DNA of 15,674 nt from Hirudo medicinalis. Its lineage: Eukaryota > Annelida > Clitellata > Hirudinida > Hirudinidae. Numbering within the stretch: the stretch's first letter is position 1; each line of letters starts with the position of its first letter. This document shows positions 8,090 through 15,607 of this stretch, in pieces. The stretch is from the NCBI GenBank assembly GCA_011800805.1, contig MPNW01001545.1, positions 33,173 to 48,846 on the forward strand. Direction: 5' to 3'. Below the pieces are notes generated by a model that was given only the letters and a program-made list of their open reading frames with translations, had not been told where the DNA came from and searched no databases. Position numbers and translations under genes: made by a program.

Positions 8090-8491
8090 TCCTTCTCTCT
8101 CCTACCCTCAACATATTCTAGGACGTGAGGTTACAACTTTAAACTAAGAACTGGTAAAATCAGATGTGAAACCACTAGGAACTTCTTCTGTAACCGAGTT
8201 GTTAGATCATGGAACTCCCTGCCTGCCGATATTGTAAATTCATCATCTATTCCTCGTTTTGACTCGGCTATTCGTGGACTTGACTTAAGTCAACACCTCA
8301 CCTATAACTAATTTCTTTATTTTTTGTGTCCACGAACAAATGTAATTAATTTTTATTTTTGAGCTTAGTTTAGTTTTTTACTGGCATTGTTGCTTTCGCT
8401 CAAATTTGTTCATTTCTGTTTTCTTGAGTACACTTGGTCATGTGAGAGGTCGAACGACCTTTTGACCGAAGTTGATAATAAATAAATAAAA
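8090..8491 (+). mobile_element. 3' end of a 5'-truncated non-LTR retrotransposon (LINE)
   Basis: A plus-strand remnant of the C-terminal reverse-transcriptase polyprotein contains FFCNRVVRSWNSLP (about 8177-8220) followed by ADIVNSSSIPRFDSAI, ending in TAA at 8309-8311. The pattern FFxNRVVxxWNxLPxxIVxxxSxxxF is characteristic of the extreme C-terminus of Jockey/CR1-type LINEs. Then comes about 165 bp of 3' UTR with a small hairpin, GGTCGAACGACC (8448-8459), and an (AATA)n tail at 8473-8491. An in-frame TGA at 8126-8128 and the absence of any upstream catalytic RT domain show a dead, 5'-truncated copy. The left border is approximate and no target duplication was established. Confidence 0.75.
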
Positions 8492-8883
8492 ATATAATTA
8501 AAATATAACTTTAATTGTATTTAAAAATGTCATTTGATCAAGAAATATTGTGGTGGATCGCTCCACCATCAACGCACCTTGATTTTTAATAAAAATTTGG
8601 ACAAAAAGATTATTACATGAAGTTGTTGAATTCACCGCTGTGTAAGATGGGAATATGTTAGTTCATTTAAATAGGAAATAACAAATTTATTACCAAAATT
8701 ACAAAGGGTCTTGCACTTACTGTTTTATATTATTACTATTATTATGTTTGCAAATTATTAATACTTAACTTGAACAGTTTGTGTACAATTGTAGTAATTG
8801 ATAAACCCGAAAATCACAAAAACACAGTTTCAACCGATTTTATTCGTAAAGCCGTTTTCATTCCGTTAGCTTTCCATACTTTG
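8492..8883. other. AT-rich non-coding stretch
   Basis: Nothing recognisable. It lies between the LINE tail and the target duplication of the hAT-type element. Confidence 0.5.
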
Positions 8884-8891
8884 TAAACTAT
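8884..8891. repeat. left target-site duplication of the hAT-type element
   Basis: TAAACTAT immediately precedes the CAGGGGCGG terminus and is repeated exactly at 10687-10694, immediately after the opposite terminus. Eight base pairs is the standard hAT target duplication. Confidence 0.9.
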
Positions 8892-9255
8892 CAGGGGCGG
8901 ATTTAGGGGGGCCGGGGAGGGCCATGGCCTCACCCGCGATTTTTAAAATATAAGATAAAAAATCTATTTTAATTTAAAAAATTTATTTTATTTCAATAAT
9001 TTACGAATTTGGACGAAAATATTAGTAGCTATGGTAAAGCTACTAGAATTGTCGTTGTTGATCCATTGTTGTAGTCTTGTAACTTCCCAAAAATCGTTAT
9101 CATTAAATAGGTAACGATGGTAAAATGGCATCAAGTTAAAGATGTTGGGCGAGTAATCTCAAATTTTGTAGATTATTTATTGATATACTATATATTGGAC
9201 AGACAATGATTTATATTCAAATGTTAGAATGATTCTATTCATTTGAGTTTCAAAA

Positions 9256-9500
9256 TGAATGTACTAACCCTTACTTACGTACATCAAGATATTGAAATAC
9301 AGTGGTCGTCATATCTTTAAGAGAGTCACATTTTTTCGCATAACTTTCTTAAATATGAATTTTATAACCTCAAATGTGAGTATGTAATTTAAATATCATC
9401 ACGAAATCTAACAATAAAGTTAAAAACGAATTTATTGCATGTTTTAATAGGAAATGCAAATTTAAAAAAGTGCCAATTTGTTCATAATATCTTTAAAAGC
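9256..9500. repeat. Tc1-type end module, copy 1
   Basis: This matches 10418-10655 in direct orientation, from TGAATGTACTAACCC through the CTTTAAAAGC stretch. Within it, TACAGTGGTCGTCATATC at 9299-9316 looks like a Tc1/mariner terminus next to a TA target. A related stretch, TTGTTCATAATATCTTTAAA, occurs about 175 bp further in (near 9478). Two such direct repeats within one long terminal repeat is the IR/DR layout known from Tc1-like elements such as Sleeping Beauty. The 43 bp outside the TACAGTGG border are shared too, so the module was duplicated together with its flank. Confidence 0.75.
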
Positions 9501-9539
9501 GGTTTCACGTATTTGCATAATGAATATCAATGCCGTTAT

Positions 9540-9790
9540 AAACTCCCATACCTCAACAAAGAGGATAGACAGCTGGAATGGGCAAAACATATGGTTGATT
9601 ATGGTTGATGGGGACTTTAGGGAAGTCAGTAATTATTTTAGACGAAACAAAGTTTAACATCCATGATCTGATGGGTGCCACTGTTACTGGCATGATTTAA
9701 AGATGGAGTAAGAGGTTTATTACAGTAGAAAATTCGGAGAGTTTCCGTGATGGTAAGGAGAGGATTTTCATGCGGTCAGACAGAATTAGA
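9540..9790 (+). pseudogene. decayed Tc1/mariner transposase fragment
   Basis: Three pieces in broken frames line up with the start of the Tc1 catalytic domain: QLEWAKH (9570-9590), SVIILDETKFN (9626-9658) and DGCHCYWHDLK (9670-9702). Tc1 proteins show RLxWAKxH, then WxxVIFSDESKFNL, then SDG and a Trp-rich stretch, in this order and at this spacing. The Asp of DETKF is the family's first catalytic acidic residue. Frames shift between the pieces, stops interrupt, and the later catalytic residues are missing, so this cannot encode an enzyme. It sits just inside the Tc1-type end at 9299, on the strand expected for one element. Confidence 0.7.
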
Positions 9791-9988
9791 TTTTCTGAGA
9801 GGAAAACAGCTGAGAGGAAAATTTGAATGTAAAAGACCTAATAATAAAATTAATTAAATTTTTAAAGATTAAAAAAACAACAAGCAAAATGGCTATAAAA
9901 TATCCGCCGGCCTATATATGGATCAGCAAGCGGTTTAGAGATTGACCCTAAAGGGTCTAGGTTCCAGAGTGCGGCTCCCCGCCAAAGT

Positions 9989-10006
9989 GTTCTAGATCCG
10001 CCCCTG
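9989..10006. repeat. internal second copy of the hAT right terminus
   Basis: GTTCTAGATCCGCCCCTG repeats the outer right end (TGTAGATCCGCCCCTG, 10671-10686) in the same orientation, 680 bp inside the element. It is followed by GTTGATAT. A decayed GTTGATGGGGACTTTAGGG stretch near 9605-9623 could be the matching left end with its target copy, which would make 9609-10006 a nested element; this is uncertain. Confidence 0.7.
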
Positions 10007-10026
10007 GTTGATATGATCACTTGATA

Positions 10027-10195
10027 TTTTTTTTTTCGAAACTCTTGATGGAGCCTTCTGACAGGGATCTTCAGAGGATTGGCCCCTTCGATGAACGTTT
10101 CGGCCCTGAATCCTTACGCTCTCAGGGGCTGGGCCGCATCCGGTGATCTGACGGATGTCCCTGTCAGCTTGTTCTTCCTTCATATTGTTATAACC
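10027..10195 (-). other. GC-rich retroposed-looking segment with a poly-A tail on the minus strand
   Basis: This segment is clearly more GC-rich than its surroundings. On the minus strand it ends in A10 (T run at 10027-10036). A minus frame reads VRIQGRNVHRRGQSSEDP with a non-repetitive, coding-like composition. I do not recognise a family. The polarity (coding-like frame, then an A tract) fits a 3' fragment of a non-LTR retroposon embedded in the hAT element, but this is inference. Confidence 0.4.
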
Positions 10196-10309
10196 CTGAA
10201 AATGCCATCAATTAATTTTTAAAGTTATATTTATGTTTAATTAGTTTTCGATTATATTCACTATCTTTTAGTTCTACGGCGAGACAAAAATCTCAGACAG
10301 AAGCATANG

Positions 10310-10329
10310 ATAATATATATATATATATG
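10310..10329. repeat. (TA)n microsatellite next to an ambiguous base
   Basis: An alternating TA run follows the N at 10308. It is a short, simple dinucleotide repeat inside the composite element. Confidence 0.85.
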
Positions 10330-10417
10330 ACCATCCACAACAGCTGACAATGAAAAGTTTTTCGACTCTCGAAAGTTTAAAAACTTATCTTCGGCCTAAC
10401 GATGCTAGGTGACAAAC

Positions 10418-10655
10418 TGAATGTACTAACCCTTACTTACGTACATCAAGATATTGAAATACAGTGGTCGTCATATCTTTAAGAGCGCTTTTTTTCGCAT
10501 AACTTTCTTAAATATGAATTTTATAACCTCAAATATGATTACGTAATTTAAATATCATTACGAAATCTTACTATAAAGTTGAAAACGAATTTATTACTTG
10601 CTTTAACGGGAAATGCAAATTGATGTGTCAATTTGTTCGTCATATCTTTAAGAGC
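10418..10655. repeat. Tc1-type end module, copy 2
   Basis: Direct repeat of 9256-9500, including the TACAGTGGTCGTCATATC terminus (10460-10477) and the inner repeat GTTCGTCATATCTTTAAGAG (10634-10653). Here the inner repeat matches the outer one better than in copy 1. It breaks off right after the inner repeat and runs 31 bp later into the hAT right terminus. No transposase sequence follows. Confidence 0.75.
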
Positions 10656-10686
10656 TCCTTCACTAGAACCTGTAGATCCGCCCCTG

Positions 10687-10694
10687 TAAACTAT
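10687..10694. repeat. right target-site duplication of the hAT-type element
   Basis: TAAACTAT, identical to 8884-8891, begins immediately after the CCCCTG terminus. Confidence 0.9.
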
Positions 10695-11891
10695 TGACAA
10701 GTTACGACCAGCTTCACCAACTTCTAAAGAGATCTAAAGAGACCTCCAGGCGCAGATTTGCAAAAGGAGCCACAACTTCTCGACCGGAAAAACCAGGTTC
10801 CACCGAAAGAAACAAATAAATGCCTCTAATTAATCACAAGACGAGCAACTTTCTCAATGCTTTTAATCTAACAGACATCCACGAGCAGATTTGCAGAACA
10901 AGATAATTCGGACTTATTTTAGACTCAAAGTTGCTAATAAAAAATTTATTAATAACAAATTAATTGAAAACAAATTAATTAATAACAAATATTTTTTGGT
11001 TATTAATTCACTTTGACATGGATCACTGATTTTTTGTGTGCCTGGGATCTGAAGTACAAATTTTGTACTTTGCGGCTCTAATGTGCATTGGTGTTCGTTC
11101 GGTGTCCAATGAAAGAATTTACTTAACCGTGAGAACTCTTTGTGACAGTTTCAAAAGGTCGTGGTTTGTGAGGTTTTGTTCGTTGTCTTTCTTGAGCAAC
11201 CAATTAATATTTTGCCAGGTTAATGCCTTTCCTGAGTCGATCGATATTTTGTGACATTATTTGAATTTTTACTCAAGTAAACGTTTCTAATGTAAAAACC
11301 AATTTCCTTGTAAAAACATTTTATAATAATTCTTGGTTGACAATAAAACAATCGTGAGCTCTTTCCAAAAGTTCAGATGATTGTAGAATAACAGATTAAT
11401 CATGATTCATTTGATGAAGCAATTGAAAAACCAAAACTTATTTTTCTTCTCGTAAATAAATGGAAATAAACGAAATGAAAAACATTGAAATTCTGACGAG
11501 AACATCAGGCGAGTCTAAATGTTGATGGAACCCATCAATCAAAGACAAGATCAACACGCGGTGGTTCGTCGAAGTTCAATGAAAGCACGTTCAAATCATC
11601 AGGTCGTGTAAAAAAACCATCAAAGATGCATCACGTGACTACGATTAGAATTAGTTTCACTTTCAGTTTCGATTTGGAGCAGAAGTGAAGCTCTGAGCTG
11701 TTCTGTGATTGGACGAAGAGTGGGGAATCACCTCTTGACCTTGAAAGTCTAAAACATCGCTCGTCTTGTAAAATTCCATTTTGAAGACAAAATCCTAAAG
11801 CCTTAATACTGAAATTTAAGACAACATTACATCGCATTTGCATTGAATCAACCTATTTCTTCCGAGTCAGGAGTCGTTATTAGATTACATT
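10695..11891. other. non-coding stretch, no confident gene
   Basis: No domain is recognisable in the short frames here (plus 11036-11254, minus 11843-11631). A small repeated GCAGATTTGCA motif occurs at about 10752 and 10886. AATTAATAACAAAT-type repeats lie near 10940-10990. The rest is AT-rich unique sequence. Confidence 0.5.
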
Positions 11892-12098
11892 GTCGATATG
11901 ATTGATGTGCATTCAATCAACAGTCGATATGATTGATATGCATTCAATCAACAGTCGATATGATTGATATGCATTCAATCAACAGTTGATATGATTGATA
12001 TGCATTCAATCAACAGTCGATATGATTGATATGCATTCAATCAACAGTCGATATGATTGATATGCATTCAATCAACAGTCGATATGACTTTCAATCAG
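11892..12098. repeat. 31-bp tandem satellite array, 6 full copies plus a partial
   Basis: Units start at 11892, 11923, 11954, 11985, 12016 and 12047, with a diverged partial at 12078. Each begins GTCGATATGATTGATATGCA and ends TTCAATCAACA. Only two substitutions are visible among the six units (ATG to GTG in the first, GTC to GTT in the fourth), so the array is young or homogenised. Every unit contains a dyad, TGATTGA-TATGCAT-TCAATCA, whose centre, ATGCAT, is itself palindromic. The 31-bp period excludes a protein repeat. It ends about 420 bp beyond the stop codon of the AUR1-like gene, on that gene's 3' side. Confidence 0.95.
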
Positions 12099-12517
12099 CC
12101 AAGAAGCATGGAAAGGCATAGAATAATCGTTACTAACATAAATTAAAATGTAATGTTGTTCTTAATAAGCACGTACGCTCTAACAAGCGAAGCTAGCTGG
12201 ATTATTGAACAGAAGAGCAATATAAATGATGATGATGATTACAGCGATGCTTATATCTATCATGACATCATCTGATGCCACAAAGCCTGAATGTGATGAC
12301 TAAATGTCTAAATGTCTAATTTCCAAAACAAAAATCGGAGGCTGAATAATTTGCAAGGAAGAGATTTTTGACTGACATTTGAAAGCTTCTAAATGAACAA
12401 ACTATTGAAACTGAAATGAGCTTCTGTGCCAATTCTTCAATTAAAGGCTAGTGAAAGAGTTGAGCACTTCTCTGAATTCGTGATTGGTAATCTTGGAATG
12501 TTGGCATTCGAATGTCA
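12099..12517. other. 3' flank of the AUR1-like gene
   Basis: This would hold the 3' UTR and polyadenylation site of the minus-strand gene. I find no AATAAA or ATTAAA on the minus strand here, so a variant signal or a distant site would be needed. A short (GAT)n run lies at 12226-12239. Confidence 0.4.
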
Positions 12518-13493
12518 CTAACGGACAAATTTTCGTTCCAGGTGCTCCATGATTGTGACGACCAGGATGGCTGCTAAAATATCGGAAAAGTAATGATGAC
12601 AGGAATACATTGTAGACCATCCGACCCAAACGATGTACATGGAAAAGATGACTGTGCCTCGTCTGCCCCAAGAGGTTGTCAGGGCCATGCAGACGGGCCA
12701 AGCCACGTGGCCAGAAGGAAAAGAGGCAAAAGGCACGGGGTTGCCGTCGAAGATGCTCTTGAAAAATCCCCAACCTGTTTTTGCATCTAATCGAGAAAAA
12801 GCACAGCCCTCCCTTTGTAAGTGTTTCAGGTGCTCAGGGTCGAAATTGCGAAGCAAGGCTGTTGGCCTCGCAGTTCTTGGAGTTTGTCTGCCAACCACGG
12901 AGGAGCTGTGGGCAGGAGGAACCAGATGAAGTAGTGAGACCACATTGCCAGCCCAAGCAATCGGAAAAACCTCGAAACCTTTTCCTTCATTCCGCTGAAG
13001 GCGAGGAAGAGTGGAAAGAATACCGGGATGGAGTAATGGAACAAATAGGGGAGTGCAGCTGCCAAATCGAGCAGGTGGTTGCTGTGGAGGGAGAAGAATT
13101 GATGAGGAGGATGACCTGAGAATATGCTGTAATCTAAGGCTGACATGTTGTGAAAGTTGACGCAGTAAAGATCGTTAATTACAGGCAGGAAGTGAATTGT
13201 GTCGTTGAAACCGTACACGGCAAGGAAAACCAAACAAGGCAAGGCGCTCCTCAAGAGGGAGGCATTCCACCTGCAAAACAACCACTTGCTGGAAGGCCTC
13301 GTGTCTTTCTCGTGAAGAAATCCGTTTTCAACGTTAATGAATTGGGAAGAGATTTTAGCCTCCTTTCCATGGAGTTTGATGCTCACTCCGTTCTTTTTGA
13401 AATGGTTCTGGAAGGAGTCAAAGTCGAAATGAGAGCCCATTGTTGCCTTCAGGTTTTCAAGACTTCTCACAGGTCCATTATTGGTTTCCAACT
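12518..13493 (-). CDS. AUR1-like PAP2-superfamily membrane phosphotransferase (3' exon, one frame break)
   Basis: Enzymes of this group transfer a polar headgroup, such as phosphoinositol from phosphatidylinositol to ceramide in fungal IPC synthase, or hydrolyse lipid phosphates, in Golgi or ER membranes. Seen in order: a polar N-terminal part; a first membrane segment followed by NDTIHFLPVIN (about 13206-13174); further segments LPYLFHYSIPVFFPLFLAF and MWSHYFIWFLLPTAPPW; then AFSRLD, FASFPSGHVAWP with the presumed catalytic His at 12709-12707, and HHYFSDILAA with His at 12595-12593 and the last triad Asp at 12583-12581. PTAPPW, FPS(L/G)H and HHYxxD fit the AUR1/PAP2_3 group better than animal sphingomyelin synthases (SGHTxxL, HYTxDV). 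It ends with TAG at 12518. The first half is in one frame to a stop at 12828-12826; the second half continues one base out of frame, with no GT-AG intron between. This looks like a one-base indel in the assembly or a recent mutation. A well-placed ATG (ACAATGG, 13440) could be the start if the upstream exon is untranslated. Confidence 0.8.
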
Positions 13494-13515
13494 CTGCAAA
13501 CAATCAACAAATTCA
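13494..13515 (-). other. 3' splice acceptor of the AUR1-like gene
   Basis: On the minus strand the exon is preceded by TTTGTTGATTGTTTGCAG, a T-rich tract and AG typical of an acceptor. The apparent upstream start at 13503 is a TTG and not an ATG, so the real transcript must enter here or begin at the ATG at 13440. The upstream exon is not identified in the window. Confidence 0.65.
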
Positions 13516-13654
13516 TTTAACTTACAATGTGAGATTATATATTAAATAATCCTTTATTGAATTGATGTCTCTGTTAACATTTACATAAATATTTGGGAAG
13601 GGAGCAGTAATTAATTGGTTAAAATACTTTTGAATGTTTTAAACAAAATGGTCG

Positions 13655-13830
13655 AAAATGATGGTCGAATGGGTCGCGTTCCTGCATACGGCGGCAATGG
13701 CAACAGTCGCAATGTGTCGTGTTCGAAAACCGGCATGCGTTGCCGCAAGCGTCCTTGGGAAGGGGCGCTATATAAATGGTTAACAAAAAGCGCCTCTGAC
13801 GCTATGCATATGGCGCTATATAAATGAACT
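13655..13830 (+). mobile_element. tRNA-derived SINE-like repeat, copy 2
   Basis: A Pol III A-box match, TGGTCGAATGG (13662-13672), fits TRGYNNANNGG, and a near B box, TGTTCGAAAAC (13720-13730), follows. The block then shares the core and the GGCGCTATATAAATG stretch (13764-13778) with copy 1 at 464-600. GGCGCTATATAAATG occurs a second time at 13812-13826 after a CGCCTCTGACGC stretch, so the 3' tail is duplicated. A-to-B spacing is longer than in a normal tRNA. The family name is unknown to me. It lies just upstream of the AUR1-like exon (in its intron or 5' flank), in the opposite orientation. Confidence 0.65.
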
Positions 13831-14693
13831 AGAAAGTAAATAAGTGTTCAACGTTTGGCAGAAGCATTTCAAAAAAAGGACAATCAGTGGATGAATTCAA
13901 AAGGTATCGAATCAACTCTACCGAAGTTATTGCGATTAATTATTTATTTTTATTAATATATTATTTGATTATTATTGCTTCACTAATAATTAGTAGCTCA
14001 AAGTTGCTTTATTAATTTCAACATATTACTTGATTTTAATCACACACTGTGACAATCAACAGCATGACATTTCAATGCGGTACAACATTTCCATTACTTT
14101 CCATCGTCATCGTCATCGTCATCGTCGCACGTGATCTATAAAGAACATCATCGCATGGAATTAATAGGAGCAATCATCGATCGGATAATTGCTTGCCACA
14201 AATGCTGGAAAGATTTTAACTGCTATTAACCGGTATCCTTTGTTCGTGTGTTCGTATGAGACAAAAATAATAAATACTTAAAGAGTTAAAGCTGTATAAT
14301 CGGTTAATAAAATGCAATTATAAACAAATACACAAAATAAGTGGCTGTTTCATTTTCCAAGGAAAATTTCATTTTTAAGAGACATGGGAATTCCATTTTC
14401 GAATCTCAGTTTGAAAATAATAAAATTGAATTCAAGGCTTTTTAATCTGCGATCAAATGTGACTGTAAATCCTGTAAATTGTGTATGTTACGCCATGTAA
14501 CATTTCATTGTTCAGTTTGTTGATTGATAACTTTGCTTAATCTGCTTGTCAAGTATTTTATTAAGGTTGTAATCTGACCCTATGTCCTTGTAATACACAA
14601 TACTAAGGTTCACAAATAAATTAGGAAAATTATACATTCAGCCATTGCTGCAGACGATACATGTGCCGGTTAATTGAACAACAATACAATTAT
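13831..14693. other. AT-rich non-coding stretch, upstream side of the AUR1-like gene
   Basis: No exon could be recognised that would join the acceptor at 13494. A (CATCGT)n hexamer run lies at 14102-14127. The remainder is AT-rich and without clear motifs. Confidence 0.45.
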
Positions 14694-14880
14694 TGATGAG
14701 TGATAATACAACATTGGTGAGTAATAAAACAACATTGGTGAGTAATAATACAACATTGGTGAGTAATAATACAACATTGGTGAGTAATAATACAACATTG
14801 GTGAGTAATAATACAACATTGGTGAGTAATAATACAACATTGGTGAGTAATAATACAACATTGTAAATAATAATACAACA
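14694..14880. repeat. 21-bp minisatellite, about 9 copies
   Basis: The unit TGGTGAGTAATAATACAACA plus T repeats from 14694 (first copy diverged: TGATGAGTGATAAT) through 14861, then decays (TGTAAATAATAATACAACAT). One central unit differs by T to A. A period of 21 keeps the minus strand open as heptads (LYYYSPM), but that is a by-product of the repeat. Confidence 0.95.
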
Positions 14881-14891
14881 TATGAGTAATA

Positions 14892-15498
14892 TTATGATTC
14901 CACATAATTAATTACAAATTTGATCATTTTTAAACAAAATATAAAACAATAAGCACTGAAGCATGAACAATTTCCTGATATACGAGACATGAAATGGTCC
15001 TCACTTATAAGTAATAATAATAATTATTATTATTAATAATATTATTATACGTAAGAATAATTATTATATAATATAATTACTAAATTGTAATATTAATACA
15101 AGTTACTACCATTACAACATTAATTAAAAATATTAATCACATAAATTATCAAATAAATATTATTTATCATCAATTATCGTGTGATTAATTACGTAGTAAT
15201 AATTATTATTACTTGGATTTTGTCATTGTTGATGAAATAATTTTGTAATGACTAATATAATTTCTATCCTTGCCTTAAATTAATTTTAAAGAAATTGACA
15301 TGATTGGAAATATTTAACAGCACAATTTTAATGTCAACATAAATATATCAACATAAACATATCAATATAAACATATTTTTGTCTTAGTTTGTATCGAGCG
15401 GACAGTCCGTTGATTGTTGAAGGTATATTGCAAGATTATGTTGATATTGTAATAAACGACGGGGCTTAATTTATGCCGAGTTTATTGTTGGGATTGTC
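14892..15498. other. extremely AT-rich stretch with palindromes
   Basis: No gene. It contains a perfect 24-bp AAT/ATT palindrome centred at 15023/15024. An inverted repeat, TTAATCACA (15133-15141) / TGTGATTAA (15180-15188), encloses a further AAATAA/TTATTT dyad. Loose ATCAACATAAA(C/T)AT repeats lie near 15335-15376. Confidence 0.6.
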
Positions 15499-15607
15499 CA
15501 GCAAATATTCAGTTATCAACTGAGTGGTATTATCTGTAAAAAAAACTCTTACGCAATAATCCTGCTGCCAGTTATTGCGTAACGATCAGTTGCGTGATTA
15601 TTTGCTG
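15499..15607. repeat. nested inverted-repeat (hairpin) element, 109 bp
   Basis: Three concentric pairs: CAGCAAATA (15499-15507) with TATTTGCTG (15599-15607); CAACTGA (15517-15523) with TCAGTTG (15586-15592); and a perfect 11-bp pair, TTACGCAATAA (15549-15559) with TTATTGCGTAA (15572-15582), around a 12-base loop. It could fold into one long cruciform. The CAG terminus and inverted ends resemble a small MITE, but the flanks show no target duplication. Confidence 0.75.

Larger units (their letters stand above)
8892..10686. mobile_element. composite non-autonomous hAT-type transposon (1795 bp)
   Basis: The element starts CAGGGGCGGATTTAGG and ends TGTAGATCCGCCCCTG. The reverse complement of the end is CAGGGGCGGATCTACA, so the terminal inverted repeats agree at the first 11 bases and at the following TA. 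A perfect 8-bp duplication, TAAACTAT, flanks both ends, which together with the CAGGG terminus is diagnostic of the hAT superfamily. No hAT transposase is encoded, so it moved in trans. The interior is a mosaic: a Tc1/mariner end and decayed transposase (9299-9790), a second internal copy of the right terminus ending at 10006, a GC-rich segment with a poly-T border (10027-10195), and a second Tc1-type end (10418-10655). The exact target duplication suggests that the final insertion is not very old. Confidence 0.88.

Noticed and set aside
11892..12098. CRISPR-like array of regular repeats
   Set aside because: The units are contiguous without distinct spacers and the genome is eukaryotic; it is a tandem satellite.
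12441..12773. Minus-strand frame overlapping the end of the AUR1-like gene
   Set aside because: It lies in a different frame over the FPSGH and HHYFSD region and has no family features; it is a shadow.
12826..12900. Short intron explaining the frame break
   Set aside because: No GT donor exists between the two halves except inside the PPW codons, and the implied intron of about 40 bases would delete a conserved motif.
12829..12900. Programmed -1 ribosomal frameshift
   Set aside because: No XXXYYYZ heptamer is present in the overlap; a sequence error is simpler.
12593..13545. Several plus-strand frames of 65-131 codons opposite the AUR1-like gene
   Set aside because: They are antisense shadows of the better supported minus-strand gene, which has conserved catalytic motifs.
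13655..13740. Functional tRNA gene
   Set aside because: A- and B-box-like stretches are present, but their spacing is too long and no cloverleaf or acceptor stem could be built.
14670..14905. Minus-strand tandem heptapeptide protein (LYYYSPM repeats)
   Set aside because: It exists in two frames at once because the 21-bp minisatellite has no stops; no start context, signal or flank supports it.
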